From positions 1 to 31,272 of the forward strand of contig DJSH01000065.1 of assembly GCA_002440225.1 (NCBI GenBank): a DNA stretch of 31,272 nt. The letters run 5' to 3'. The notes beneath the pieces are model-generated. The model did not search any database. It was given only the letters and a program-made list of their open reading frames with translations, and was not told where the DNA came from. A program made the position numbers and the translations under genes. Below, in pieces: positions 14,964-24,936 of this stretch (position 1 is its first letter; each line of letters starts with the position of its first letter). The DNA comes from Candidatus Segatella violae. Lineage in GTDB: Bacteria > Bacteroidota > Bacteroidia > Bacteroidales > Bacteroidaceae.

Positions 14964-17900
14964 ATGAACAGTATTAAAATAAACTACTTGAAGCATGCCC
15001 TCGCAATGCTTTTCTGCATGTTGCTGATGCAACCTGTAGAACTGAGGGCTGCTTACGAAAACATCGAGTTCAGTAGTCTCACCAATCATGATGGGCTCAG
15101 CAACAGCCAGGTGAGTGCCATCCTCAAGGATGCACGTGGCTACATCTGGTTTGGAACACAGTCGGGACTCAACCGTTTCGATGGCTTTCGCATGAAAACT
15201 TTTCTCTACAGTAACACCAATGATAAGTCGCTGCCCAACAACTCTGTCGATGAGTTGCAGCAAGACTACAATGGCGATATTTGGATTCATACCTCCAGCG
15301 GCTATTGCATCTACAAGTACGACTTGGAGCAGTTTGACCGTAAGCCGGAGGAGTGGCTCAAGACCATTGATGTAATGGGACCTCCCTACAAGTTGCTCAT
15401 CGACAAGGCGAAGAACATGTGGTTTGCTGTCTATGGACAGGGACTCTATTTCCATAATGCCCGTACCAAGAGCACTTATCTCTTCAAGTTTACCAAGAAA
15501 CCACAGCCTGGCTGCTTGAAAGAAGGCAACTTCAGTCATTTGCTTGAGGTAAATGGCGATGTTGTCATTACCTATTCTGATGGAACACTCTGCAGGGTGA
15601 ATGGCGAGAAGCAGCAAGTTTTGTGGTACAACTCTTACCTTGCCGACCATAAAATAACGGGTGATAATGGTGCCTATACTTTCTTTGATGGTCGTGGTGG
15701 ATACTGGGTTTCTGTCAGTGGGGCTACCTATGTGTACAACTCTAACCTGAAGAAATGGACCGACTCTCGCACCTATCTCGCAGAACTAGGCATCTCTGTG
15801 CCGGTGAACACGCGTGTCATCACTCGTGATGTTGCTCTCGACAAGGCTGGTCATCTCTGGGTGGCTTCCGACCACAATGGTCTTTTCTATATAGACTTAA
15901 AAAGCAAGGTATGCCGTCAATTCATTCACACCAATGAGAAGGGCAGTATCATAGACAATTCCTTGCAGAAAGTTTATGTAGACGATGACGGTGCTATTTG
16001 GATTGGCAGCTATAAAAACGGCGTTGCCTATTATTCGCCAAATTCTCGTAAGTTTTACACTATTCCTTTGGGCGACATCTGTACTATCACGCAGGATTTG
16101 AAAGGCAATCTGTGGTGTGGAACGAATGATGGTGGAATTATATGTTATAGTCCGGTTACCGGACAAAGTTGGCGTTTCGGACAGGCACAGACGGGGCTGA
16201 CATCTGATGTGGTGGTAAGCAGTGTGACGATGTCGGATGGTACCATGTATTTTGGTACTTTCAATGGTGGACTGACACAATATCGTGATGGTAAGTGGAA
16301 GGCTTTCCATGCTGCTCCTGGTGGACTTGCCAACAACAGCGTGTGGTGCCTAGCTGAAGATCCATTCCATCGTCTCGTCCTAGGAACTCTGGGTAGTGGT
16401 TTCCAAATCTTCAACCCTGCTAGTGAGACTTTTGCAACTTACAATGTGCAGAATGCCGGCATTACCAGCGATTTTATCAATTCTCTCTTCTTGTTGGACA
16501 AGGAGAATATTCTCATTGGTCATTCCCAAAACTATTCGCTCTTCAACTTTGGCACCCGCAAGGTGACTAACGTCAACGGAACCAAGGACGGACAGCCGTT
16601 CCCAAGTCCTTCCATCAATTATGCCATGAAGGATAGTAGAGGCATCCTATGGATGGCTTCTCCTGCTGGTATCATGATGTATGATGAACGCAATGGGCAG
16701 ATGGAGTCTATCAATGAGCTGAATGGTACACAGGGCTCTGTTGGTTGCTCTATCTTGGAGGATAAGCAGCATAATATGTGGCTCGTTTCAGAATTTATTG
16801 TTACCCGTGTCACTCTGTCAAAAAATGAGGATGGCAATTGGAACCTAACAATGATTAGTTTCAATTCGCTAGACGGTCTGCAGAATCGCCAGTTCAATCA
16901 GCGTTCTGCATGTTTGATGCGCAACGGATCCATCGCGGTGGGTGGTCAGGATGGCATCAATATCATCTCGCCTAGTCGTATTCACGCCACTCAGAAGCAG
17001 GCACATGTGCTTTTCAGTGGTTTGGTGCTCTTCGACCATCCGCTCATGGCGGGTGAGGAGTTTGAGGGCAGAGTACCTCTCAAGGAGTCTTTGGATGCCA
17101 ACCCCGACCTCGATTTGAGTTACAAGGATAAGGCGTTTACCGTGCAGTTGGCTTCCGATCAGGTGAGCCTTCCTGCTCGCTGTCGTTTCCTCTATCGTAT
17201 GAAGGGGCTCGATGACAAGTGGATGATGACGGCTGAAGGACGTCCGGAGGTTACTTTCACCAATCTTTCTTCTGGTAGTTATGTCTTGGAATGTAAGGTG
17301 GTCAACGCCGATGGTAGTGTGAGCGACGAGGTGAGCACCCTCAAGGTTCACATTCATCCTCCTTTCTATCTCTCCATTTGGGCATTCATTGTCTATGCCA
17401 TTCTTATCGCTGGTGCTTTTTATCTCTATCGTCGTCGTATGCTGGAGAAGCAGCGCGCCAAGTTTGAGCGTCAGAGTATGGAAGACAATATGAAGAAAAC
17501 CAAGGAACTCAATGAGCTCAAACTCAATTTCTTTACCAATGTGAGCCATGAACTTCGTACACCGCTCACACTGATTATATCGCCACTGGTCAACATGATT
17601 CGGGAAGAGGAAGACCCAAGCAAAAAGCGTAAGCTGGAGATGATACATCGTAATGCAACACGTTTGCTCAACTTGGTGAACCAAATTCTTGACTTCCGTA
17701 AGTTCGACCAAAATAAGGAGAAGCTCGTTAAGACTCGCACCGACATCGTGAGCTTCGTAGATAACATCTGTTCTTCTTTCCGTATCCTCGCCAATAGTAA
17801 GGTTACCCTGGGTTTTGAGTCTACCGTGCCTAAGTTGCAGATGTCGTTCGATGCAGACAAAGTGGGCAAAATAGTGAACAATCTGCTGAGCAATGCTTAT

Positions 17901-19211
17901 AAGTTTACGCCAGACGGAGGCTTCATCACAGTTTCTTTGAGTATTGCTTTGCGTCAAAGAGTTGATGACAAAGATACTGATATGTTGCGCATCTCTGTGG
18001 CTGATACAGGCAAGGGCATTAGCGACGAGGAGAAGAAACATGTGTTCGAGCGTTTCTATCAGATTAATGGAACGGAGATGCAACCTCAAGGAGGCAGTGG
18101 CATCGGACTCAATCTTGTCAAAAAAATTGCCGAATTGCATGGAGGTAGGGTAGATGTTACCGACAATCCTGGCGGCGGTACCATCTTTATTGTCGACCTT
18201 CCTATCGAGAGCAGTACTACGGCCAATAATACCGCTCATCTCGGTACTCTGCGAGTAGCTCCAATCATTACGACCTTGCACGAGGCTGAGGATGAGGATG
18301 GCAAGAAGATGACAGATGACACCGTTTCTACGGATTCGCTTTATGGCATGCACCGTAGTCATCGCAATAGCAACCAAGGCTCTGCACCTAGTCGCAAGCC
18401 AGTTGTTCTCTTGGTGGATGATAGTGACGATTTTCGTGAGTTTATGAACGATGTGCTCACCGACTATACCGTCATCGAGGCAGTAAACGGTCAGGATGCA
18501 TGGAACAAAATCATCGATCGTCGCCCAGACATCATTCTCAGTGACGTGATGATGCCTGTGATGGATGGCAATGAACTCTGTCGTCTTTGTAAGGAAAACG
18601 ATGAGACCACTTCCATACCTTTCATCATGCTTTCGGCACGTCTTGGCGAGGAACAGCGTAAGGAGAGTCTGATGAGTGGCGCAGACGAATATATCACAAA
18701 GCCTTTCGACATCGATATGCTCAATTTACGTCTCAAGAATCTTCTCAAATGGTCTGGACGTTCCCAGACAGGCTCTGATACAACTACAGTGGGTGCAACT
18801 CATCCTCAGGCGAATGGACAGCCTGTTGGTGGTGCTAATAAGACGACGCTTGCGGAGTATCAGCTTACCGATTCAGACAAGAAATTCTTGGAGGAAGTAG
18901 ACATCTACATCCGTGACAATATGAATAATCCGGATACGTCGGTTGAGTCATTGAGTGCACACCTTTGCATCTCACGCGTACAATTATATAAACGCATGAT
19001 TTCACTCACTGGAACAACTCCTTCTGAGTATCTTCGTGCTAAGAGGATCAAGCAAGCTGAGCATCTGATACATGATGGGGAACTTACTATCAGTGAGATA
19101 GCTTATATGGTGGGATTCAACAATCCACGCTATTTCACCAAGTATTTTCAGGATGCATATGGCATGACTCCATCTCAGTATCGCAAAAAGTTGCAGGAAT
19201 TAGAAGAATAA
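14964..19211 (+). CDS. Hybrid two-component system sensor/regulator (HTCS)
   Basis: A 1415-aa one-protein signalling system that senses a glycan fragment in the periplasm and activates nearby carbohydrate genes. Order: signal peptide (1-29); two-propeller sensor built of repeats such as GYIWFGTQSGLNRFDG (about 35-700); Y_Y_Y domain (about 715-795); transmembrane helix (about 803-822); HisKA with phospho-acceptor His862 in NVSHELRTPLTLI; HATPase with NNLLSNAYKFTPDGG and DTGKGI; receiver with acidic pair Asp1152-1153 and phospho-acceptor Asp1194 (SDVMMPVMDG); AraC helix-turn-helix at about 1310-1410 ending in GFNNPRYFTKYFQ. All catalytic residues are present, so it should be active. Three secreted glycosidases follow; no SusC/SusD genes are in view. 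Confidence 0.95.
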   Translation: MNSIKINYLKHALAMLFCMLLMQPVELRAAYENIEFSSLTNHDGLSNSQVSAILKDARGYIWFGTQSGLNRFDGFRMKTFLYSNTNDKSLPNNSVDELQQDYNGDIWIHTSSGYCIYKYDLEQFDRKPEEWLKTIDVMGPPYKLLIDKAKNMWFAVYGQGLYFHNARTKSTYLFKFTKKPQPGCLKEGNFSHLLEVNGDVVITYSDGTLCRVNGEKQQVLWYNSYLADHKITGDNGAYTFFDGRGGYWVSVSGATYVYNSNLKKWTDSRTYLAELGISVPVNTRVITRDVALDKAGHLWVASDHNGLFYIDLKSKVCRQFIHTNEKGSIIDNSLQKVYVDDDGAIWIGSYKNGVAYYSPNSRKFYTIPLGDICTITQDLKGNLWCGTNDGGIICYSPVTGQSWRFGQAQTGLTSDVVVSSVTMSDGTMYFGTFNGGLTQYRDGKWKAFHAAPGGLANNSVWCLAEDPFHRLVLGTLGSGFQIFNPASETFATYNVQNAGITSDFINSLFLLDKENILIGHSQNYSLFNFGTRKVTNVNGTKDGQPFPSPSINYAMKDSRGILWMASPAGIMMYDERNGQMESINELNGTQGSVGCSILEDKQHNMWLVSEFIVTRVTLSKNEDGNWNLTMISFNSLDGLQNRQFNQRSACLMRNGSIAVGGQDGINIISPSRIHATQKQAHVLFSGLVLFDHPLMAGEEFEGRVPLKESLDANPDLDLSYKDKAFTVQLASDQVSLPARCRFLYRMKGLDDKWMMTAEGRPEVTFTNLSSGSYVLECKVVNADGSVSDEVSTLKVHIHPPFYLSIWAFIVYAILIAGAFYLYRRRMLEKQRAKFERQSMEDNMKKTKELNELKLNFFTNVSHELRTPLTLIISPLVNMIREEEDPSKKRKLEMIHRNATRLLNLVNQILDFRKFDQNKEKLVKTRTDIVSFVDNICSSFRILANSKVTLGFESTVPKLQMSFDADKVGKIVNNLLSNAYKFTPDGGFITVSLSIALRQRVDDKDTDMLRISVADTGKGISDEEKKHVFERFYQINGTEMQPQGGSGIGLNLVKKIAELHGGRVDVTDNPGGGTIFIVDLPIESSTTANNTAHLGTLRVAPIITTLHEAEDEDGKKMTDDTVSTDSLYGMHRSHRNSNQGSAPSRKPVVLLVDDSDDFREFMNDVLTDYTVIEAVNGQDAWNKIIDRRPDIILSDVMMPVMDGNELCRLCKENDETTSIPFIMLSARLGEEQRKESLMSGADEYITKPFDIDMLNLRLKNLLKWSGRSQTGSDTTTVGATHPQANGQPVGGANKTTLAEYQLTDSDKKFLEEVDIYIRDNMNNPDTSVESLSAHLCISRVQLYKRMISLTGTTPSEYLRAKRIKQAEHLIHDGELTISEIAYMVGFNNPRYFTKYFQDAYGMTPSQYRKKLQELEE

Positions 19212-19259
19212 ATTGTAAGCATTAACATTTTATACCCACTTTTAAAACATTTGCGCACC

Positions 19260-19288
19260 AAGGATACGGAATAAAAACCGTATCTTTG
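19260..19288 (+). promoter_or_regulatory. Promoter of the first GH31 gene with overlapping inverted repeat
   Basis: TATCTTTG at 19281-19288 fits the -7 consensus, 31 nt before the ATG. AAGGATACGG at 19260-19269 and CCGTATCTTT at 19278-19287 form a 10-bp inverted repeat with one mismatch around 8 nt, so the -7 box lies within the right half. A regulator binding here would directly control the promoter. Confidence 0.65.
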
Positions 19289-19319
19289 CAGCAAATTATT
19301 AATTCTGTTAAACATTAAC

Positions 19320-22274
19320 ATGAGACTAACTAAGACATTACTAATTTCAGCAGTGCTGTTTATGAGCGCCTCAGGTCTCCAAGCAGCCGGATTCAGTCAG
19401 AACGGTAATTATCTTACCGTACAGTTGAAGCAACACCAGAACTATGGTCCTAGCCAGATTCGCTTGCAGGTGGTGAGCGATAAGATTATTCGTGTGCAGG
19501 CCACGGCAGAACAGTCTTTCAAGGATAAGACAAGTCTGATTATCGTGCCTCAGAACAGCAAGGCTACTTATAAGGTGGATGAGCAGGGCGACAATCTTGT
19601 CATTACTACCGCAGCCATGCGTGCTGTTTTGAATGAGGCTACTGGTCATATTACCTTCTACGACCTCAAGGACAACGTGCTCCTCAACGAGGTGGCTCAG
19701 GGCGGAAAGACCTTCAAGCCTTTCACCGTGCCAGACCGTGAGATCGGCGTTGACATAGACAAGGTGCCAGAGGCACAGAAGCATGGTTGGTCTTGGCGTG
19801 CCCTCTTCGACTCACCAGACGACGAGGCTTTCTATGGCTTGGGCCAGCACCAGAGCGAGGAGCTCAACATGAAGGGCAAGAACGAAGACCTCTTCCAGTA
19901 CAACACCAAGGTAAGTGTGCCTTTCGTCATCTCTAACAAAAACTATGGTATCCTTTGGGATTCTTATTCATATTGCCGTTGGGGTAATCCTGATGATTAT
20001 CTCCAGCTCAACCGTGCCTTCAAGCTCTACGACAAGGACGGCAAGGAAGGACAATTGACGGGTACATACGTAGCCAAGGATGGGCAGAAGATTGTTCGTG
20101 GCGAGGACAGCATCTACTTCGAGTATGCGATGCCTGAGACTTCCGAGGTTTGCAACAAGACCGACAAGGGCGGCATCCAAAACTTGCCTAAGGGCTTCCC
20201 TTTGAATGGCTCCAAGGTAGTGTACGAGGGCTATGTGGAGGCTCCAACCAACAGCTTCTATCAGTTTATCCTCTACTATGCCGGTTATATGAAGATTTAC
20301 ATCGATGGCAAGTTGGTGGTGCCTGAGCGTTGGCGTACGGCATGGAATCCTAACTCTTATAAGTTCACTGCTCCTATAGAGAAAGGTGTGAAGACTCCTA
20401 TCCGCATCGAGTGGCAGCCAGATGGCGATGTATCTTACTGCGGTCTGCGTGTGGCAGCTCCTCGCTCAGAGGCTGAGAAGAATCAGTTGAGCATCTGGAG
20501 CGAGATGTCTCCCGACATGGACTACTACTTCATCGCAGGCAAGAACATGGACGATGTCATCTCTGGTTATCGTACCTTGACCGGCAAGGCTCCTGTTTAT
20601 CCTAAGTGGGTGCTCGGTTTCTGGCAGAGCCGTGAGCGCTATCAGAGCAGCAAGGACATCGAGGAGAACATGAAGAAGTTCCGTGACCTCCATATCCCTG
20701 TGGATAACATCGTACAGGACTGGAACTACTGGAAGCTCGATTCTTGGGGTAGCCATGAGTTTGAGGCATCTCGTTATCCTAATCCACAGGCGATGCTCGA
20801 CAGTGTACACAGCATGCACGGAAGATTCATGATTTCAGTATGGCCTAAGTTCTACGATACCGTCAAGAACTACAAGGAACTCGATAGCAAGGGCTGGATG
20901 TATCATCAGGCAATCAAGGATGACATCCACGACTGGCTCGGTTTCCGTGGCTCTTTCTATGACGCTTACTCTGATGGTGCCCGCAAGATGTTCTGGCGCC
21001 AGATGGACGAGAACCTCTATAGCAAGTATAAGTTTGGTGTAGACGCTTGGTGGATGGATGCATCCGAGCCAAACGTTCGCGACTGTACCCCAATGTGGTA
21101 TCGCAAGACCCTCTGTGGCCCTACAGCCCTCGGTACATCTACCGAATATTTCAATGCTTATAGCATCGTGAATGCCGATGCCATCTACAATGGTCAGCGC
21201 TCAGTGAACCCTAACCAACGTGTGTTCCTCTTGACTCGTTCTGGTTTCGCAGGCGAGCAGCGTTACAGCACAGCTACTTGGTCGGGAGACATCGCTACCC
21301 GTTGGGAGGATATGCGTGCGCAGATGACGGCAGGTTTGAACTATTCGATGGCTGGTCTTCCTTTCTGGGGCATGGACCAGGGCGGTTTCTGCGTAGAGAA
21401 TCGTTACGTGGCTGCCCAGCAGGAGTTCGACAAGACTGGCAAGGAGAACGCCGACTTGAAGGAGTGGCGTGAGTTGCAGGCTCGTTGGAACGAGTTTGGT
21501 TGCTTTGTTCCTTTGTATCGTGCCCATGGCCAGTGGCCATTGCGTGAGGTTTGGAACATCGCTCCAGCTGATCACCCAGCTTACAAGACCATCGTGGCTT
21601 ACGATAAGCTCCGTTATCGCTTGATGCCTTACCTCTACAGTATGGCAGGTATGGTTCACTTGAAGGATTACACCATGATGCGTGGACTCGTGATGGACTT
21701 CAATGGCGATGACAATGTGCTCGACATCAAGGACCAGTGGATGTTTGGTCCTGCCTTGATGGCTTGTCCTGTGGGCGAATATCAGAAGTATACACGTAAC
21801 GTTTACCTCCCTAAGCAGAATGGCTGGTACGATTTCTACACAGGCAAGCATTACGCAGGTGGTCAGACCATCGTGGCTGATGCTCCATACGAGAAGATTC
21901 CTGTGTTCTGTCCAGAGGGAGCCATCCTGCCTGTAGGTCCTGAGATGGAGTGGAGCGACGAGAAGAAGCCTGAGCTCATCGACCTCTATGTATATGCTGG
22001 CAAGGACGGCAATTTTACTATCTACGAGGACGAGGGTACCAACTACAACTACGAGAAGGGTAAGTATTCTATCATCGACATCCATTATAACGATGCCCAG
22101 AAGACACTTACCATCGGTGCTCGCAAGGGCTCTTTCGACGGCATGCTGCAGAAGCGTCGCTTCAACGTGGTGCTCGTGAGTACACAGAATGGTCAGGGCG
22201 TGAACCTCGCCAAGGCGCCTAAGGGCAAGATGGTGAAGTACGCTGGTCAGGCTGTTACTGTTAAATTGAAGTAA
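19320..22274 (+). CDS. Secreted GH31 alpha-xylosidase-like enzyme with PA14 insert
   Basis: A 984-aa exported glycoside hydrolase of family 31. Residues 1-22 form a signal peptide ending in LQAA; there is no lipobox, so it is probably periplasmic. About 243-380 is a PA14 domain (SFYQFILYYAGYMKIYIDGKL) inserted in the N-terminal beta region. The barrel carries the nucleophile Asp580 in WWMDASEPN and the acid/base Asp657 in WSGDIATRW. PA14 insert plus WWMDASEPN resembles the alpha-xylosidases of xyloglucan loci (BoGH31A type, by recollection). The enzyme would remove terminal xylose from xyloglucan fragments; alpha-glucosidase or another alpha-glycosidase activity cannot be excluded. It has its own promoter after the HTCS gene and is followed by a terminator before GH2. 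Confidence 0.92.
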   Translation: MRLTKTLLISAVLFMSASGLQAAGFSQNGNYLTVQLKQHQNYGPSQIRLQVVSDKIIRVQATAEQSFKDKTSLIIVPQNSKATYKVDEQGDNLVITTAAMRAVLNEATGHITFYDLKDNVLLNEVAQGGKTFKPFTVPDREIGVDIDKVPEAQKHGWSWRALFDSPDDEAFYGLGQHQSEELNMKGKNEDLFQYNTKVSVPFVISNKNYGILWDSYSYCRWGNPDDYLQLNRAFKLYDKDGKEGQLTGTYVAKDGQKIVRGEDSIYFEYAMPETSEVCNKTDKGGIQNLPKGFPLNGSKVVYEGYVEAPTNSFYQFILYYAGYMKIYIDGKLVVPERWRTAWNPNSYKFTAPIEKGVKTPIRIEWQPDGDVSYCGLRVAAPRSEAEKNQLSIWSEMSPDMDYYFIAGKNMDDVISGYRTLTGKAPVYPKWVLGFWQSRERYQSSKDIEENMKKFRDLHIPVDNIVQDWNYWKLDSWGSHEFEASRYPNPQAMLDSVHSMHGRFMISVWPKFYDTVKNYKELDSKGWMYHQAIKDDIHDWLGFRGSFYDAYSDGARKMFWRQMDENLYSKYKFGVDAWWMDASEPNVRDCTPMWYRKTLCGPTALGTSTEYFNAYSIVNADAIYNGQRSVNPNQRVFLLTRSGFAGEQRYSTATWSGDIATRWEDMRAQMTAGLNYSMAGLPFWGMDQGGFCVENRYVAAQQEFDKTGKENADLKEWRELQARWNEFGCFVPLYRAHGQWPLREVWNIAPADHPAYKTIVAYDKLRYRLMPYLYSMAGMVHLKDYTMMRGLVMDFNGDDNVLDIKDQWMFGPALMACPVGEYQKYTRNVYLPKQNGWYDFYTGKHYAGGQTIVADAPYEKIPVFCPEGAILPVGPEMEWSDEKKPELIDLYVYAGKDGNFTIYEDEGTNYNYEKGKYSIIDIHYNDAQKTLTIGARKGSFDGMLQKRRFNVVLVSTQNGQGVNLAKAPKGKMVKYAGQAVTVKLK

Positions 22275-22287
22275 TAATAGTATTTTA

Positions 22288-22333
22288 AAAGCCCTTTCTG
22301 TCTGATTATACGATTGGATGGAGGGGCTTTTTT
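22288..22333 (+). terminator. Terminator hairpin just before the GH2 gene
   Basis: AAAGCCCTTTC (22288-22298) pairs with GGAGGGGCTTT (22320-22330) over 11 bp including G-U pairs, followed by six U. The hairpin ends 20 nt before the GH2 ATG at 22354. No promoter box lies between, so GH2 expression must pass through it. Confidence 0.75.
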
Positions 22334-22353
22334 CTCATTTAAAAGAAGAATTA

Positions 22354-24813
22354 ATGAAGAAAATATTTTTTTCTGCAATTTTGATGGCCTCTTTGGTTGC
22401 ATTGCCAACTACTGCCCGTGACCGTCAGAATTTCGATAAAGGTTGGCTTTTCACTTTGGCAGACTCTGCTGGCATGGAGAAAAATAACTATGCCGATGTG
22501 GCTTGGCGTCACCTCAACTTGCCACACGACTGGGCTATCGAGGGCGATTTCTCGCCAAGTAATCCGTCGGGAGCCAGTGGTGGAGCCCTTCCGGGTGGCA
22601 TCGGCTGGTATCGCAAGCACTTCACGGTGAATCCGAAGGATAAGAACGACCGATATACCATCACCTTCGATGGAGTCTACATGAACTCCACCGTTTATAT
22701 CAATGGTCATAAGCTCGGCACTCGTCCTTATGGGTACAGTACTTTCGAGTACGACCTTACACCTTATATTAATAAGAAGGGCGACAATGTCATCGCCGTG
22801 AAGGTGGATAACTCCGACCAGCCTAACAGCCGTTGGTATTCGGGCTGCGGTATCTATCGCCATGTATGGCTCAACCAGACCCAAAAGTCGGCTTACATTT
22901 CTCAGTGGGGGCAGTATGTCAGCACCTCTACGAATGGCGAGGTGAAGATTAAGGTGGAGGCTGTTTCTACCCCAAAATATCAGGTGCGCAATACCATCCT
23001 CGATGCAGCAGGCAAGGTGGTGGCAAAGAACCAAGGTGGCGAGGAACAGACGCTCAAAGTAGCGAATCCTCATCTCTGGGGCATTGGCGATGGCTATCTC
23101 TACACCGTGAAGAGCGAGCTCTTGGTGAATGGCAAGATGGTGGACACCGAGACCACGACCACGGGTTTCCGTGATGTGAAGTTTGATGCCAAGAAGGGCT
23201 TCTTCCTCAATGGCGTGAACATGAAAATCAATGGTGTCTGCGAGCATCACGACTTCGGATGTCTAGGTGCCGCCCTCAACGAGGATGCCATGCATCGCAA
23301 GCTCAGCATCCTCCGAGATATGGGCGTGAATGCCATCCGCAGCAGTCACAATCCTCCTGCCCCAGAGCTCTTGAACATGTGCGACTCGATGGGAATCCTC
23401 GTCATGGACGAGAGTTTTGACATGTGGCGGCGCAAGAAATCGAACGGCGACTATGCCCGTTTCTTCGACGAGTGGCACAAGCGTGACCTCTCCGACCTCG
23501 TGAAACGCGACCGAAACCATCCGAGCATCATCATGTGGAGCATCGGCAATGAGGTGCTGGAACAATGGTCGGATGCCGCTGCCGATACCCTTAGTCTGGA
23601 ACAGGCTAACTTGATATTGAATGCAGGTCACGATGCTTCTTCCTTGGCACACGGCGATGAGTTAAGCGTCAACTCCCTGCTCACCCAGCATCTCGCCGAG
23701 ATAGTAAAGGAATATGACCCTTGGGGTAGTCGCCCTATCACTGCAGGTTGCAATGAGCCAGACCCAAAGAACCATCTCTTCAAGAGTGGTGCCATTGACG
23801 TCATCGGCTTCAACTATCACCATCAGTGGGTCAAGGACGTGCCAAAGAACTTCCCGGGCAAGCCTTTTATCTTCTCAGAGAGTGTGTCGGCTTTGCAGAC
23901 CCGTGGCTTCTATAAGATGCCGTCCGACAGCATTATCAAGGCACCTAAAGAGTGGTGGTTGCCTTATACTGACCCATCTTACATGTGCTCTTCTTACGAC
24001 AACATGCACGCCTCTTGGAGCAGTACCCACGAGGAAACATGGGATGTGGTGAAGCACAACGATTTCGTGGGCGGACAGTTCATCTGGACTGGTTTCGACT
24101 ATATCGGCGAGCCTACTCCTTACGCCTATCCAGCTCGCAGCAGCTACTTCGGCATCATCGACCTCGCTGGTTTGCCAAAGGATAGCTACTATATGTATCA
24201 GAGTGAATGGACCCAGAAGCCTGTGCTCCATCTCTTCCCTCACTGGAACTGGTTGCCGGGACAGCAGATAGACATGTGGTGCTATTACAACCATGCCGAC
24301 GAGATGGAACTCTTCGTCAACGGCAAGAGCCAGGGCATCCGCAAGAAGACTCCTCATGTTTACCATGTGATGTGGCGAGTAAACTTTGAGCCAGGCGAGG
24401 TGAAGGTCATCGCTCGGAAGGACGGCAAGAAGGTGGGAGAACAGGTCATCAAAACCGCTGGAGCTCCCGACCATATCGTCTTGAAGAAGACTTATCAGAG
24501 CAACTTGGCTTACGGCAACGGCGAGCCTACTACCTTCGTGGAGGTGGATGTTGTGGATAAAAACGGCAACCTCTGTCCGAACGCCGACAACCAGATATTC
24601 TTCTCCGTGGAGGGGGAGAGTGGCAAGAAGTGCCCAGTGGGTGAAGCGAAGCCTGTGATTCTCGGTACCGACAATGGTTGCCAGACATCCTTGGAGCGTT
24701 TCACCGACCCACAGCGCAAGGCTTTCTTCGGAAAGTGTGTCGTGGTGTTGAAAGGTAAGGGCATCTTGAAGGCACAGGCTGTTGATTTGAAACAAGCGTC
24801 ATTGGAACTTTAA
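22354..24813 (+). CDS. Secreted GH2 glycosidase (beta-galactosidase-like)
   Basis: An 819-aa exported family 2 glycoside hydrolase. Residues 1-20 form a signal peptide (MKKIFFSAILMASLVALPTTA). Next come the sugar-binding domain (GIGWYRKHFTV, MNSTVYINGHKLG), the Ig-like middle domain and the barrel with acid/base Glu400 in WSIGNEV and nucleophile Glu509 in FIFSESVSA. The C-terminal 220 residues form DUF4982/Ig-like domains, usual in Bacteroidota beta-galactosidases. The likely role is removal of beta-galactose from side chains, matching the alpha-xylosidase-like neighbours; beta-glucuronidase or beta-mannosidase activity is possible. The frame extends 12 codons upstream, but that version would start inside the terminator, so ATG 22354 with a clean signal peptide was chosen. 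Confidence 0.92.
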   Translation: MKKIFFSAILMASLVALPTTARDRQNFDKGWLFTLADSAGMEKNNYADVAWRHLNLPHDWAIEGDFSPSNPSGASGGALPGGIGWYRKHFTVNPKDKNDRYTITFDGVYMNSTVYINGHKLGTRPYGYSTFEYDLTPYINKKGDNVIAVKVDNSDQPNSRWYSGCGIYRHVWLNQTQKSAYISQWGQYVSTSTNGEVKIKVEAVSTPKYQVRNTILDAAGKVVAKNQGGEEQTLKVANPHLWGIGDGYLYTVKSELLVNGKMVDTETTTTGFRDVKFDAKKGFFLNGVNMKINGVCEHHDFGCLGAALNEDAMHRKLSILRDMGVNAIRSSHNPPAPELLNMCDSMGILVMDESFDMWRRKKSNGDYARFFDEWHKRDLSDLVKRDRNHPSIIMWSIGNEVLEQWSDAAADTLSLEQANLILNAGHDASSLAHGDELSVNSLLTQHLAEIVKEYDPWGSRPITAGCNEPDPKNHLFKSGAIDVIGFNYHHQWVKDVPKNFPGKPFIFSESVSALQTRGFYKMPSDSIIKAPKEWWLPYTDPSYMCSSYDNMHASWSSTHEETWDVVKHNDFVGGQFIWTGFDYIGEPTPYAYPARSSYFGIIDLAGLPKDSYYMYQSEWTQKPVLHLFPHWNWLPGQQIDMWCYYNHADEMELFVNGKSQGIRKKTPHVYHVMWRVNFEPGEVKVIARKDGKKVGEQVIKTAGAPDHIVLKKTYQSNLAYGNGEPTTFVEVDVVDKNGNLCPNADNQIFFSVEGESGKKCPVGEAKPVILGTDNGCQTSLERFTDPQRKAFFGKCVVVLKGKGILKAQAVDLKQASLEL

Positions 24814-24839
24814 ATATCCAAACGCTTTTATATAAAATG

Positions 24840-24936
24840 GAAAAGGCTTTGAAGCACATGGAACCTACGGGAGTGTAGGCATCTCTAGCGTCATGTAAAA
24901 ACTGGAGATTATGCTTCAAAGCCTGCCACAAAGATA
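24840..24936 (-). ncRNA. Candidate structured small RNA with its own promoter box
   Basis: AGGCTTTGAAGCA (24844-24856) and TGCTTCAAAGCCT (24912-24924) form a perfect 13-bp closing stem around 55 nt. Inside lie CCTAC/GTAGG with a 6-nt loop and ATCTC/GAGAT with a 19-nt loop, giving a three-way-junction fold. On the minus strand TATCTTTG (24936-24929) stands immediately before the structure, and a TTTT tract follows the closing stem. That is promoter, structured body and terminator tail for an RNA of about 85 nt. On the plus strand the same fold lies 30 nt after the GH2 stop and could simply protect or end that mRNA, though no U-tract follows. No convincing -33 element was found. Confidence 0.4.

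Noticed and set aside
22318..22353. Upstream ATG for GH2 at 22318
   Set aside because: It sits within the terminator hairpin and would put 12 residues ahead of a clean signal peptide.
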